A stretch of DNA of 58,658 bases from Oscillospiraceae bacterium (GTDB lineage: Bacteria > Bacillota > Clostridia > Oscillospirales > Acutalibacteraceae), in assembly GCA_015066345.1 (NCBI GenBank), contig SVOQ01000002.1:1-58658 (forward strand). The letters are read 5' to 3'. The notes below the pieces were generated by a model. It saw nothing but the letters and a program-made list of their open reading frames with translations, was not told the origin of the DNA and did no database searches. Position 1 is the stretch's first letter. Each line of letters opens with the position of its first letter. The position numbers and the translations under genes were made by a program. Of this stretch, positions 33,996 to 43,482 are shown piece after piece.

Positions 33996-34453
33996 AATTC
34001 ACAAGAAGTAAAATATACAGGATTTTTTCAATTATTGCCCTGTTATCAGTTATGGGGTTAATATTCTTCCTGTCCGCTCAGAATGGTGAAGAATCCTCGC
34101 AGACAAGCGGTTTTATAGGTAACCTTTTAGCATCGATTTTTAAGGGCGATGTGGCTCAGGATGTTTTCAGAACCTTTGCTCATTTTACGGAATACGCAGT
34201 ATTGGGATTTCTTATGTACAATGTGTTGTATTCCTTCAATGTTAAATTCCCACCACTTACAGGCATAGCCCTTTCGTTGCTCTACGCTATCAGTGATGAA
34301 ATTCATCAGATTTTTGTACCTGAAAGAGCTTTTCAGATTTCTGATTTAACCGTAGATTTGGGCGGTATAATATTAGGTACAACAGTAATATTCCTGTTAT
34401 TCACAATAGTAACTAAGATATCACTAAAAAAGAAAAAAGGAGAATCTTTATGA
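33992..34453 (+). CDS. VanZ-like membrane protein
   Basis: A 153-residue protein with four membrane segments. It has the VanZ-family features: IFFLSAQNGEESS after the first helix, HFTEYAVLGFLMYN, and SDEIHQIFVPERAFQISDLT before the last helix. VanZ in vancomycin resistance gives low-level teicoplanin resistance, but most chromosomal homologues have no known role. It overlaps the upstream lipoprotein gene and the downstream glmU-like gene by 4 bases each. Confidence 0.88.
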   Translation: MKFTRSKIYRIFSIIALLSVMGLIFFLSAQNGEESSQTSGFIGNLLASIFKGDVAQDVFRTFAHFTEYAVLGFLMYNVLYSFNVKFPPLTGIALSLLYAISDEIHQIFVPERAFQISDLTVDLGGIILGTTVIFLLFTIVTKISLKKKKGESL

Positions 34454-35136
34454 TTAACAATTCCGAAAGAATCGCAATAATCAACCAACTTATTGAAAAA
34501 GGTGTTCAGATTCCCTGCCCCGATGGGGTAATTATTGAAAGTGCCGTTGAAATCGGCAAAGATACCGTTATTATGCCAAATACAGTTTTACTCGGTGAAG
34601 TTAAAATCGGTGTTGACTGCGTTATCGGTCCCAACTCATATATAGTTGATTCAACCATTGGTAATAACACGAAACTCAATAACACTCAGGTTTACTCTTC
34701 AATAGTCGGCTCGGGTGTTACCGCAGGACCATTCGTCCATATAAGACCCAACTGCAAAATCAATGATAATGTTCATATCGGTAATTTCGTTGAGGTTAAA
34801 AACTCCAACGTTGATGAGGGTAGTAAACTCCCCCACCTTCTTTATGTTGGTGATTCGGATGTTGGTAAGGATGTTAACTTCGGTTGCGGTTGCGTTACCG
34901 TAAACTACGACGGCAGAAACAAATCGCGTACAACAGTTAAAGACGGTGCATTCATCGGTTGTAACACTAACCTTGTAGCCCCTGTAACCGTTGGTGAAAA
35001 TGCATTTACCGCCGCAGGTTCAACTATTACCGAGGATGTTCCCGATAATGCCCTCGCCCTCGCAAGAACAAGACAAGTAGTAAAGAAAGACTGGGTTACA
35101 ATCAAAAAACCCTATAAGAGACAACATTTAAAATAA
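34450..35136 (+). CDS. GlmU-type acetyltransferase (C-terminal half only)
   Basis: This protein matches the C-terminal, left-handed beta-helix half of bifunctional GlmU, which acetylates glucosamine-1-phosphate for UDP-GlcNAc synthesis. Hexapeptide repeats run over residues 25-190; diagnostic stretches are GPFVHIRPNC, GNFVEVKNS, SKLPHLLYVGDSDVG (catalytic His and nearby Tyr), VTVNYDGRNKSRT and LALARTRQ. The whole N-terminal uridylyltransferase domain is missing: the 228-residue gene starts with a fresh ATG and overlaps vanZ. Its position before pth and mfd matches the glmU-pth-mfd neighbourhood of other Firmicutes, so it is probably a split or reduced glmU; the uridylyltransferase would have to be encoded elsewhere. 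Confidence 0.82.
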   Translation: MINNSERIAIINQLIEKGVQIPCPDGVIIESAVEIGKDTVIMPNTVLLGEVKIGVDCVIGPNSYIVDSTIGNNTKLNNTQVYSSIVGSGVTAGPFVHIRPNCKINDNVHIGNFVEVKNSNVDEGSKLPHLLYVGDSDVGKDVNFGCGCVTVNYDGRNKSRTTVKDGAFIGCNTNLVAPVTVGENAFTAAGSTITEDVPDNALALARTRQVVKKDWVTIKKPYKRQHLK

Positions 35137-35137
35137 T

Positions 35138-35746
35138 ATGGCTATTTTCAACAAATTCAAAAATTTAGGTTCATCCACTTACGATTACCTCGTTGTAGGT
35201 CTCGGAAATCCCGGTTCAAAATACGAAACCACCCGTCACAACGCAGGATTTCTGTGCGTAACAAAGTTAGAGGATAACCTCGGCTTCAAAGCGAAAAAAT
35301 TAAAATTTCACTCCCTTATTGGTGACACTAAAATTGCAGGTAAAAAAGTCTTGGTTATGAAACCACAGACTATGATGAACAATAGCGGTGTTGCCGTAAG
35401 CGAATGTACTAATTTTTACAAAATCCCACCCGAGAATATTATTGTTATATTTGATGATATTTCTCTCGAACCCGGTAAACTGCGTATAAAACGTAAAGGC
35501 AGCGCAGGTGGTCACAACGGTATTAAAAGTATCATTGCCCATCTTGGCACCGAAAACTTTCCCCGAATCAAATTGGGCGTGGGTAAAAAGCCCCACCCCG
35601 ATTACGATTTAGCAGACTGGGTTTTAAGTAATTTCCCCAAAAACGATATCCCCCTTATGCGTGACGCTATTGATGAGGCTTGTGATGCCTTGGAATATAT
35701 GATAAAGGGCGATATTGACGGAGCAATGTCACGATTTAACAGTTGA
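35138..35746 (+). CDS. pth: Peptidyl-tRNA hydrolase
   Basis: Releases tRNA from peptidyl-tRNAs that drop off the ribosome. The 202-residue protein has the family's LVVGLGNPGSKYETTRHNAG (catalytic His in RHNAG), MKPQTMMNNSG, VIFDDISLEPGKLRIKRKG and GGHNGIKSI. About 20 extra N-terminal residues (FNKFKNLGSSTYD) precede the usual start of the fold. It lies 1 base after the glmU-like gene and 7 before mfd. Confidence 0.97.
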   Translation: MAIFNKFKNLGSSTYDYLVVGLGNPGSKYETTRHNAGFLCVTKLEDNLGFKAKKLKFHSLIGDTKIAGKKVLVMKPQTMMNNSGVAVSECTNFYKIPPENIIVIFDDISLEPGKLRIKRKGSAGGHNGIKSIIAHLGTENFPRIKLGVGKKPHPDYDLADWVLSNFPKNDIPLMRDAIDEACDALEYMIKGDIDGAMSRFNS

Positions 35747-35753
35747 GGTTTTT

Positions 35754-38700
35754 ATGTCCTGTTATTCAAAACTTTTAAAAGACTCGGCTCAATATAACGA
35801 TGTACTCAGATACGTGCAAACAGGTCTTGCACCATCGGGTGTTACGGGACTACCCAACTCACCCAAAGCACATCTTATTCATTCACTCTGCGAGGACCTT
35901 TCTCGCAGAGCAATTGTCGTTTTACCCGACGAAGCCTCTGCACGAAAATTCACGGCGGACGTAAATGAATTTGCAGGATTAGGAAAAAAAGCATATTTTT
36001 ATCCTGCCAGAGATTATTCATTCAACTCTACTCAGGGTCAGTCCCGCGAATATGAGCAGATTCGTCTTAATACCCTTTGTAATATTTTAAATGACAATTA
36101 CTCTATGGTAGTTTGCTCAGCAGAAAGTGCTTTGCAACTTACCATCCCCCCCGAAGAATTAAAAAAACGCACCTTTAAAATTGACTATTCAACCGAAGTT
36201 TCTTCGGATAAACTTATTGATATTCTCACCTCTGCAGGTTTCAAACGCTCAGATATGGTAGAGGGACCCGGTCAGTTTGCTCACCGTGGCGGTATTATTG
36301 ACTTTTTCCCGCCCGACTCAACTGAGCCCGTACGTATTGAATTATGGGGCGATAATGTTGACACCATCTCTCTTTTTGACCCCTCAACCCAACGAAGAAG
36401 TGAAAGCCTTGATTATTGTGAAATCACCCCTGCAACGGAAATTTTATTTTACAGTGATGAAGTATTAAAAGAAAAAATAATAGAATTTTCAAATAATCTT
36501 TCGGGTAAGGGTTCAAGAAAAGCAAAGGAAATCCTTGCAAAAGATATTGAACTTATAGACTCCCATATAAATCTTTCATCCGTTGATAAATATCTTAATC
36601 TCGCTTACGAAAAACCCGCATCAATTTTCGATTATTGTAAAAACGATTTGCTTTTCGTATGCGAAAGCGGTTCTGTAAAAGACAAGGCGGAAAACACACT
36701 CAAACTTTTAAATCAGGAAATCAAATCACAGTTTGAAAACGGTGTTCTTCCCAAAGGTCTTGATAAATTCTCCTTAAGTTTTTCTGAACTTCTGATTATT
36801 TACGAAAAACACAAGGCTTTTTATATAGACACTTTCCCAAGGGGTACTTTTGACACTCCCGTAAAAACACTTACGGCTTTTAATGTTCAGCAAACACCCC
36901 TTTGGAACGGCTCTCTTGAAGTGCTTATGGATGATTTGCGTCCTGCACTTTCACGCGGTGAAATCTGCATTGTTACGGCGGGTACTGAAAAAGCCGCCGC
37001 ATCTTTAGCGGAGGCTCTGGAAACAGAAAATATACGTTCTATGCATTTTCCCGTACCACCTGCTCAGTTTCCAAAAAATATTGTCTGCGTGTTATCGGGC
37101 GGTATTTCGGGCGGTTTCAGGTATCCCAACGAAAAGGTTATGCTTATAACCTACGGTAAATCCGCTAAAACTCTTTCAACCAAAAGGCGTAAAAATTATA
37201 AAGCCGCCGACGCGGTACAAAGCCTCGAGGAATTATCCAAGGGTGATTACGTTGTACACGCAGTCCATGGTATAGGTATTTTTGAAGGCATTAAAAAACT
37301 TGAGGTTTCGGGCGTTATAAAGGACTATATAATGATTCGTTACCTTAAAGGCGATGCTCTTTACGTACCCGTAACCCAACTTGATTTAGTATCAAAATAT
37401 ATCGGTCCTAAGGACGATACCAAAACCCTTAAGTTGTCCCGATTAGGTGGCAAGGACTGGGAAAAATTAAAAGCGAGAGTAAAAACCTCTGCCAAAAGTA
37501 TGGCAAAGGAACTTATTGCTCTTTACTCACGCCGTTTAAAATCTCCGGGATATTCCTTTTCACCGGATATTGATATGCAAAGTGATTTTGAGCGTAGGTT
37601 CGAATATGAAGAAACCGACGACCAGTTACGCTCAATAAATGAAATAAAAAAGGATATGGAAAAGCCCCATCCCATGGATAGGCTTTTATGCGGTGACGTT
37701 GGTTTTGGTAAAACCGAGGTGGCTTTACGGGCGGCTTTCAAATGTATTGCCGACGGCAAACAATGTGCTATTTTAGTACCTACCACCATTCTCGCCTTGC
37801 AACATTACAATACCATATCCCGTCGATTTGACGGTTTCCCCATCGAGGCGGAAATGCTCTCACGTTTCCGTACCCCTAAAGAGCAGACACGAATTATAAA
37901 AGCCCTTAAACGTGGCTCAATTGATATTATTGTGGGTACTCACCGCCTTATATCCAAGGATATTCAGTTCAAGGATTTAGGGCTTATAATAGTTGACGAG
38001 GAACAACGTTTCGGCGTAGGTCAGAAAGAAAAGTTAAAAGAACTTTATCCTCAGGTTGACTGCCTTACCCTTTCCGCAACCCCCATCCCCCGTACTATGA
38101 ATATGGCTATGTCGGGTATTCGTGATATGTCCGTTATTGAAGAAGCCCCTCAGGACCGTTTCCCCGTTCAGACCTATGTTTTAGAACACGATTGGGGCGT
38201 GTTGGTTGAAGCTATGGAAAAGGAACTTCGTCGCGGTGGTCAGGTGTATTATTTATATAATAAGGTTGAAACCATTGAACGCACCGCCGCCAAAATACGT
38301 GAATTTTTACCCGATGCCAATGTAAGTATTGCCCACGGTAAAATGAGCGAAGACGAACTTTCAAATGTATGGCGTGAACTTTTAGAGGGTAATATCGACA
38401 TCCTTGTTTGCACCACAATAATTGAAACGGGTGTTGACGTACCCAATGCAAATACTCTTATAATAGAGAATGCCAACAATCTGGGTCTTGCCCAACTTCA
38501 TCAGATACGCGGCAGAGTAGGACGTTCTGCAAGACGTGGCTTTGCTTACCTTACATTTAACCGCAACCGCGAATTAACCGAAATCGCCACCAAGCGACTT
38601 ACGGCTATCAGGGAATATACGGAGTTCGGCTCGGGCTTTAAAATCGCAATGCGTGACCTTGAAATACGCGGTGCAGGTAACCTTTTAGGTGCGGAGCAAC

Positions 38701-39257
38701 ACGGTCATATGGAAGCAGTAGGTTACGATATGTATATGAAACTACTGTCCGAAGCCGTAAGCGAAGAAAAGGGCGAAACCCCGAAAAACAGTACGAAAGA
38801 ATGTCTTATTGATATCCGTATTGATGCCCATATTCCTGAAGAATATATCGAAAGTCTGCCCCAACGTCTTGCAATATACAAGCGTATAGCGGATATACGT
38901 AATAACGAGGATGCGTCGGATGTTCTTGACGAACTTATTGACCGTTTCGGAGAACCTCCCGCAGGGGTTGAAGGTCTTGTGACCGTTGCCCTCTTAAGGA
39001 ATACCGCCGCTAACTTAGGCATATATGAAATCGGTCAGAATAATAACAGTCTGCTTTTATATGTTGAAAAGGTGGATATGTCAAAAATCGCACCACTCGT
39101 TAAGGGTATGCGTGGCAGAATACTTGTTTCAACAGGACCGAAACCATATATTACAGTCAAAAAAGCAACGGGGCAGTCCCCCCTTGAAACTTTAAAAGAA
39201 GCCCTTGATTTATTAAATCAGGCAACAGAAAGTGAGGAAAATAAAAATGAAGTATAA
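35754..39257 (+). CDS. mfd: Transcription-repair coupling factor
   Basis: Removes RNA polymerase stalled at DNA damage and recruits UvrA. The 1167-residue protein has all expected parts: UvrB-like N-terminal domains, the polymerase-interacting domain (KGDYVVHAVHGIGIFEG, near 495), helicase motifs GDVGFGKTEVALRAA (Walker A), IIVDEEQRFGVGQKEKL, TLSATPIPRTMNMA, and IIETGVDVPNANT and QIRGRVGRS, then the C-terminal TRCF domain. The ATG at 35754 follows GAGG; a longer in-frame start overlaps pth and is not needed. Part of the nth-to-nucleosidase run. Confidence 0.97.
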   Translation: MSCYSKLLKDSAQYNDVLRYVQTGLAPSGVTGLPNSPKAHLIHSLCEDLSRRAIVVLPDEASARKFTADVNEFAGLGKKAYFYPARDYSFNSTQGQSREYEQIRLNTLCNILNDNYSMVVCSAESALQLTIPPEELKKRTFKIDYSTEVSSDKLIDILTSAGFKRSDMVEGPGQFAHRGGIIDFFPPDSTEPVRIELWGDNVDTISLFDPSTQRRSESLDYCEITPATEILFYSDEVLKEKIIEFSNNLSGKGSRKAKEILAKDIELIDSHINLSSVDKYLNLAYEKPASIFDYCKNDLLFVCESGSVKDKAENTLKLLNQEIKSQFENGVLPKGLDKFSLSFSELLIIYEKHKAFYIDTFPRGTFDTPVKTLTAFNVQQTPLWNGSLEVLMDDLRPALSRGEICIVTAGTEKAAASLAEALETENIRSMHFPVPPAQFPKNIVCVLSGGISGGFRYPNEKVMLITYGKSAKTLSTKRRKNYKAADAVQSLEELSKGDYVVHAVHGIGIFEGIKKLEVSGVIKDYIMIRYLKGDALYVPVTQLDLVSKYIGPKDDTKTLKLSRLGGKDWEKLKARVKTSAKSMAKELIALYSRRLKSPGYSFSPDIDMQSDFERRFEYEETDDQLRSINEIKKDMEKPHPMDRLLCGDVGFGKTEVALRAAFKCIADGKQCAILVPTTILALQHYNTISRRFDGFPIEAEMLSRFRTPKEQTRIIKALKRGSIDIIVGTHRLISKDIQFKDLGLIIVDEEQRFGVGQKEKLKELYPQVDCLTLSATPIPRTMNMAMSGIRDMSVIEEAPQDRFPVQTYVLEHDWGVLVEAMEKELRRGGQVYYLYNKVETIERTAAKIREFLPDANVSIAHGKMSEDELSNVWRELLEGNIDILVCTTIIETGVDVPNANTLIIENANNLGLAQLHQIRGRVGRSARRGFAYLTFNRNRELTEIATKRLTAIREYTEFGSGFKIAMRDLEIRGAGNLLGAEQHGHMEAVGYDMYMKLLSEAVSEEKGETPKNSTKECLIDIRIDAHIPEEYIESLPQRLAIYKRIADIRNNEDASDVLDELIDRFGEPPAGVEGLVTVALLRNTAANLGIYEIGQNNNSLLLYVEKVDMSKIAPLVKGMRGRILVSTGPKPYITVKKATGQSPLETLKEALDLLNQATESEENKNEV

Positions 39258-39504
39258 TTACAGAACCCGCGGAACTTGTGCCAGAAGTATAAGTTTTGAT
39301 TTAGAGGACGGCATTGTAAAAAATATTTATTTTGAAGGTGGTTGCAACGGCAATCTTAAGGGAATATCCGCTCTTGCAGAAGGTAAGAACGCAGATGAAG
39401 TAATTGCTGTACTTTCGGGTATACGTTGCGGTTTCAAAAATACATCCTGTCCCGACCAGTTGGCAACCGCACTCTCAGAAGCATTAAAAAATCAAGGAGA
39501 ATAA
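39247..39504 (+). CDS. TSCPD-domain protein (TIGR03905-like)
   Basis: An 85-residue protein made of one TSCPD domain, named after the motif visible here as NTSCPDQLATAL. GTCARSISFDLEDG and FEGGCNGNLKGISALAEGK are the other conserved parts. The same domain forms the tail of B12-dependent ribonucleotide reductases; the stand-alone form has no known function. It starts 11 bases inside the end of mfd, with GAGG before the ATG, and is translationally coupled to it. Confidence 0.85.
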   Translation: MKYNYRTRGTCARSISFDLEDGIVKNIYFEGGCNGNLKGISALAEGKNADEVIAVLSGIRCGFKNTSCPDQLATALSEALKNQGE

Positions 39505-39506
39505 AT

Positions 39507-40184
39507 ATGAAATATCTCATTTTAATAGCCGATATAGACGAATTCAACCCTTGCAAAGAAAGTCTTGGGGATATTGTAAAAAAAGAATATAAAATCAACC
39601 ATATGCCCGCTTTTGATTTTTCTTATAATAACCACGAGTGTACCGCCGTATGTTTCGGTATAGGTAAAGTTAACGCCGCCTTAGGTGCCGCATTGGCTCT
39701 TAATTACGATAAGTTTGACGGTGTTATTAATACCGGTTGGAGCGGTGCCGTATCGGGCGTACATAAGGGCGATATAATAGTTTCCGATTCCTGTGTTGAG
39801 TGCGACTTTGACCTTACACCCATCGGTAGACTCCCGGGTCAGAAACCCGGTCAGGATGAGTACGTTTATAAATGCGACAATGCTCTTTTCAAAGCCGCTT
39901 GTAGTGTTGAGGGTTTCATACACGGTAATTTAGGCACGGGCGACTTCTTCCTCACCAACAAGGAATTGGGCAATAAATATAAAGAGATTTTCTCAATTAA
40001 TGCCTTTGATATGGAAAGCGGTGCTTTAGGTGCAGTATGCTATCTCTTGGCTGTACCCTTTGTAAGTATCAGAAAAATCTCCGATAGTGCCGATGATGTA
40101 GGTGTTGAAGATTACACAAATTCACTTAAAACCGACATTACCGCTTTCTCGGACATTGTACTTAACGTTCTTAAAAATCTTTAA
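39507..40184 (+). CDS. MTA/SAH-type nucleosidase (PNP/UDP phosphorylase superfamily)
   Basis: A cytoplasmic nucleoside hydrolase, probably removing adenine from methylthioadenosine or S-adenosylhomocysteine, or a related futalosine-type compound. The 225-residue protein has GIGKVNAALGAALAL, NTGWSGAVSG, the base-side FDMESGALGAVC (catalytic-site Glu) and SIRKISDSADD (catalytic Asp). The usual MTAN form is EMEGAA; here it is DMESGA, so substrate preference is uncertain. The ATG at 39507 is preceded by AAGGAG and lies 2 bases after the TSCPD gene. A terminator follows at once. Confidence 0.82.
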   Translation: MKYLILIADIDEFNPCKESLGDIVKKEYKINHMPAFDFSYNNHECTAVCFGIGKVNAALGAALALNYDKFDGVINTGWSGAVSGVHKGDIIVSDSCVECDFDLTPIGRLPGQKPGQDEYVYKCDNALFKAACSVEGFIHGNLGTGDFFLTNKELGNKYKEIFSINAFDMESGALGAVCYLLAVPFVSIRKISDSADDVGVEDYTNSLKTDITAFSDIVLNVLKNL

Positions 40185-40189
40185 AGCAA

Positions 40190-40224
40190 AAAGCCCACAT
40201 TCTCTGAATGAGAGTGTGGGTTTT
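40190..40224 (+). terminator. Intrinsic terminator of the nth-mfd-nucleosidase run
   Basis: CCCACATTCTC (40194-40204) pairs with GAGAGTGTGGG (40210-40220), with one T-G pair and the loop TGAAT, then TTTTAT. It lies 6 bases after the stop. Confidence 0.88.
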
Positions 40225-40343
40225 ATGTTATGCACAAATCAATAAAGCTATTTCAAAGGCGTAAAGCCACTTTACCGACACCGTATGGCAATGTGCTTAT
40301 TGTCCATTACCATACTATGCTTGTCAAATATTTTTGTTAATAT

Positions 40344-40380
40344 AAAACGACCCGAAAACTTGAGTTTTCGAGTCGTTTTT
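40344..40380 (-). terminator. Intrinsic terminator after metA
   Basis: AAAACGACCCGAAAACT pairs with the following AGTTTTCGAGTCGTTTTT with one mismatch. On the minus strand it starts 3 bases after the metA stop and ends in a T-run. Its A- and T-flanks would allow function in both directions. Confidence 0.85.
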
Positions 40381-40383
40381 AAG

Positions 40384-41301
40384 TTATTTAATTGTTTCAA
40401 TATCGTAAGGTGTTGTCTGGTAAACGAAGTAGTTAAGCCAGTTTGTATACAAAAGATTTGCGTGTGAACGCCAGGTGTTAAGGGGAGCTTTTGTAATATC
40501 ATTATCGGGGAAATAGTTTTTAGGCATCTTAATATTAAGTCCGCCGTCCTTATCCCTGAGATATTCGTTTTTAAGAGTATCGGAATCATACTCCGAATGA
40601 CCCGTAACAAAAATCTGTTTACCGTTCTCGCTACTTACTATATATACCCCCGCCTCGTCGGATGAAGCAAGGATTTTAAGTTCGGGTACTGCCTCAATTT
40701 CCTCACGTTTAACAGTAGTATAACGGGAATGAGGAACCATAAAGTTATCATCAAATCCCCTTAAAAGTATGGATTTTTTGTAATCCGCTTTATGTTTATA
40801 CACACCCGAAAGTTTCTCGGGTAAGGGATATTTATTTATACCGTAATGGTAGTAAAGACCCGCCTGAGCACCCCAACAGATGTGGAAAGTACTTGTAACA
40901 TTGGTTTTGCTCCATTCCATAATTTCGCAAAGTTCTTCCCAATAAGTTACATCTTCAAAGGACATTTTTTCTACGGGTGCACCCGTAATAATAAAACCGT
41001 CAAACTTTTTATGCTTAATGTCATCAAAGGTTTTATAGAAAGCAAGTAAATATTCCTTGGGTGTGTGCTTGGGCACGTGGGACTTGGTATGAATAAGCTC
41101 AAGCTCCACCTGTAAGGGTGAGTTACCGAGAAGCCTTGAAAGTTGGGTTTCCGTTTCTGTCTTTTTAGGCATAAGGTTTAACACCAGAATTTTCAAGGGT
41201 CGTATATCCTGAGTTATGGCACGGTTATCCGTCATAACAAATATATTTTCATCCGCAAGGGTTTTTACCGCGGGTAATTCGTTAGGAACTTTAATAGGCA
41301 T
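40384..41301 (-). CDS. metA: Homoserine O-acetyltransferase (MetA/HTS family)
   Basis: Activates homoserine for methionine synthesis. The 305-residue protein has catalytic Cys in [15 protein letters not shown] and the His-Glu pair in [18 protein letters not shown] carries Glu at the position where succinyl-CoA-using enzymes such as the E. coli protein have Gly (GAPLG); from the Bacillus cereus work on this family I predict acetyl-CoA as donor. That fits metY just upstream, which uses O-acetylhomoserine. It is separated from metY by 123 bases that contain a copy of the dispersed repeat, so it is probably still co-transcribed. Confidence 0.94.
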   Translation of the reverse strand: MPIKVPNELPAVKTLADENIFVMTDNRAITQDIRPLKILVLNLMPKKTETETQLSRLLGNSPLQVELELIHTKSHVPKHTPKEYLLAFYKTFDDIKHKKFDGFIITGAPVEKMSFEDVTYWEELCEIMEWSKTNVTSTFHICWGAQAGLYYHYGINKYPLPEKLSGVYKHKADYKKSILLRGFDDNFMVPHSRYTTVKREEIEAVPELKILASSDEAGVYIVSSENGKQIFVTGHSEYDSDTLKNEYLRDKDGGLNIKMPKNYFPDNDITKAPLNTWRSHANLLYTNWLNYFVYQTTPYDIETIK

Positions 41302-41324
41302 ACCTTATACCTCCAATCTTTTAA

Positions 41325-41420
41325 AATTCATAATGCGTAATTCATAATTCGTAATTAAAGGGGCTTCGCCGATTATAATGCCGACCGCAGGTCCCGATAA
41401 TTACGAATTACGCATTCAAT
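41325..41420. repeat. Dispersed intergenic repeat, copy 2
   Basis: The space between metY and metA holds the same elements as 245-346 in the opposite orientation: AATGCGTAATTCATAATTCG words, then GGGGCTTCGCCGATTATAAT (41360-41379), then a second set of ATTACGAATTACGC words at 41400-41415. The core loop differs between copies while the GGC and GCC arms are kept. It fills almost the whole gap between two genes that appear to belong to one operon. Confidence 0.7.
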
Positions 41421-41424
41421 TTAA

Positions 41425-42705
41425 TTATTCGCCGAGTGCCTGCTTAAGGTCGGCAATCAAGTCCTCCGCATTCTCAAGACCGCAAGAAAGTCTTACAAGG
41501 TTATTTGTAATACCACAAGCGATAAGTTCATCGTCATTCATCTGACGGTGAGTTGCATTTGCGGGATGTAAGCAACAGCTTCTTGCGTCAGCAACGTGGG
41601 TTTCAATAGCAATGAGTTTAAGCTTTTTCATAAATTCTTCGGCAGCTTTTCTACCGCCTTTTACACCAAAGCTAACAACACCGCAAGTACCGTTGGGAAG
41701 ATATTTTTTTGCTAATTCGTGGTATTTATCACCGGGAAGGTCCGCATAGGTAACCCAGTCAATTTTATCACTTGACTGAAGGAATTTAGCAACTGCAAGA
41801 CCGTTTTCGCAATGTCTTTTCATACGTACGTGAAGGCTTTCAAGACCAAGGTTAAGGTAGAAAGCGTTCTGAGGTGACTGAATTGAGCCAAAGTCACGCA
41901 TAAGTTGAGCTGTTGCTTTAGTAATAAACGCACCCTCTTTGCCGAATTTTTCGGCGTAGGTAATACCGTGGTAGCTGTCGTCGGGAGTGCAAAGACCGGG
42001 GAATTTATCCGCGTGAGCCATCCAGTCGAATTTACCGCTATCAACAATACAACCACCAACTGCGGCACCGTGACCGTCCATATATTTTGTGGTTGAGTGG
42101 GTAACAATATCTGCACCCCATTCAAAGGGACGGCAACCGTAAGGTGTTGCAAATGTATTATCAATTATAAGGGGCACACCGTGAGCGTGAGCCGCGTTAG
42201 CGAATTTTTCAATATCAAGAACCGTAAGAGCAGGGTTTGCGATAGTTTCACCGAAAACCGCTTTTGTATTGGGTCTGAATGCGGCGTTAAGTTCTTCTTC
42301 TGTGCAGTCGGGGGAAACGAAAGTAAAGTCAATACCCATTCTTTTCATTGTAACTGCAAAGAGGTTGTATGTTCCGCCGTAAATAGTAGCCGATGAAACA
42401 ACGTGGTCACCGCAGGAAGCAATATTGAATATTGCGTAAAATGATGCCGCCTGACCTGAGGAAGTAAGCATTGCAGCAGTACCGCCTTCAAGTTCTGCAA
42501 TTTTTGCGGCTACATAGTCGTTAGTGGGGTTCTGAAGACGTGTGTAGAAATAGCCACTTGCTTCAAGGTCAAAAAGCTTACCCATATCTTCGCTTGTAGC
42601 ATATTTGAAAGTTGTACTCTGTACAATGGGAATCTGACGGGGCTCACCGTTTCCGGGAGTGTAACCGCCCTGTACACATTTAGTTTCTATTCTGTAATCA
42701 CTCAT
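41425..42705 (-). CDS. metY: O-acetylhomoserine sulfhydrylase
   Basis: PLP enzyme making homocysteine from O-acetylhomoserine and sulfide. The 426-residue protein shows the Cys/Met metabolism family layout: TKCVQGGYTPGNGEPRQIPI at the start, YTRLQNPTNDYVAAKIAELE, PLP lysine in VTHSTTKYMDGHG, and AIETHVADARSCCLHPA plus RLSCGLENAEDLI near the end, the long form typical of MetY. It lies 22 bases after the CAP/dockerin gene and is likely read from that gene's promoter. I looked for a SAM riboswitch and saw none. Confidence 0.95.
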   Translation of the reverse strand: MSDYRIETKCVQGGYTPGNGEPRQIPIVQSTTFKYATSEDMGKLFDLEASGYFYTRLQNPTNDYVAAKIAELEGGTAAMLTSSGQAASFYAIFNIASCGDHVVSSATIYGGTYNLFAVTMKRMGIDFTFVSPDCTEEELNAAFRPNTKAVFGETIANPALTVLDIEKFANAAHAHGVPLIIDNTFATPYGCRPFEWGADIVTHSTTKYMDGHGAAVGGCIVDSGKFDWMAHADKFPGLCTPDDSYHGITYAEKFGKEGAFITKATAQLMRDFGSIQSPQNAFYLNLGLESLHVRMKRHCENGLAVAKFLQSSDKIDWVTYADLPGDKYHELAKKYLPNGTCGVVSFGVKGGRKAAEEFMKKLKLIAIETHVADARSCCLHPANATHRQMNDDELIACGITNNLVRLSCGLENAEDLIADLKQALGE

Positions 42706-42727
42706 TTTAATAACTTCCTTTCGAGTG

Positions 42728-43429
42728 TTAGTCTGTTACAATAACGCACCAATAAAAATTACGTCCGTCGGATGAGAATGCACCCACACCGATTTTCCTG
42801 AAATTTTTACTTAAAAGTGCTTTTTCGCTTTGAGCATCGTTAAAAAGATTCTGTGCCGCCTGAGCATTTCCGAAGGATGCACTTGTAATCATTTTATCCG
42901 CTAATTTATATTCAATACCCATTTCGTCGAGTATTTTATAATAATACGAGCCGTCCTCGCGAATTAAAGCCGTGCCCGTTTTAGTTGCGTACTCCTGAGC
43001 CGCAACCCTTGCCGCTTCACAAAGTTCGGGTGACATTGTAAGTCTTATGGATTTACGGTCTTTTTCAAAACGGTAATCGTTTACAAGTTCAGTAAAATCT
43101 GCGGGTTTTTCATCAAATTCGTAGGCTTCCATATATTTTTTCGGAAGTTGACCTGCGGCAGTACGCAAAATAAGACGTGCATCAACAGTATCGATATCAC
43201 CGCTTCCGTCAATATCTGCCGCCTCGTGGTCAAGCCCGAAAAGTTCGTTCTCATAAATTCCTGCACTTACCATAAGGGCAATTCTTGCATCAACGGTGGT
43301 AACGTATGCATCATTATCAATATCGCCGTAGCAACGGACAATTTCCACAGCACCCATGGGCATTACACTGAGTAACACAAGGACGCCGACTAAAACAGCC
43401 GCGGCTATAACTTTAACCTTCTTGCTCAT
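42728..43429 (-). CDS. Secreted protein: dockerin-type domain plus CAP-like domain
   Basis: A 233-residue exported protein. After a signal peptide (1-28, ends GAVE) come two complete calcium-loop repeats of a type I dockerin: CYGDIDNDAYVTTVDARIAL and AADIDGSGDIDTVDARLILR. Residues about 115-233 resemble a compact CAP/SCP domain (FTELVNDYRFEKDRKSIRL, ELCEAARVAAQEYA, GVGAFSSDGRNFYWC), with the classical pattern of short helices and a final VGA...W strand. Such proteins occur in gut Clostridia with unknown roles. The ATG at 43429 follows AAAGGTGG. It stands first in a minus-strand run with metY and metA. Confidence 0.82.
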   Translation of the reverse strand: MSKKVKVIAAAVLVGVLVLLSVMPMGAVEIVRCYGDIDNDAYVTTVDARIALMVSAGIYENELFGLDHEAADIDGSGDIDTVDARLILRTAAGQLPKKYMEAYEFDEKPADFTELVNDYRFEKDRKSIRLTMSPELCEAARVAAQEYATKTGTALIREDGSYYYKILDEMGIEYKLADKMITSASFGNAQAAQNLFNDAQSEKALLSKNFRKIGVGAFSSDGRNFYWCVIVTD

Positions 43430-43482
43430 AGAACCACCTTTAAAGAATCGGAGCAACTAACACTCCCCTATTTTGATATTTT

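Noticed and set aside
42706-42727. SAM riboswitch or T-box before metY
   Set aside because: Only 22 bases separate the upstream gene from metY, and the leader of that gene shows no such fold or conserved box.
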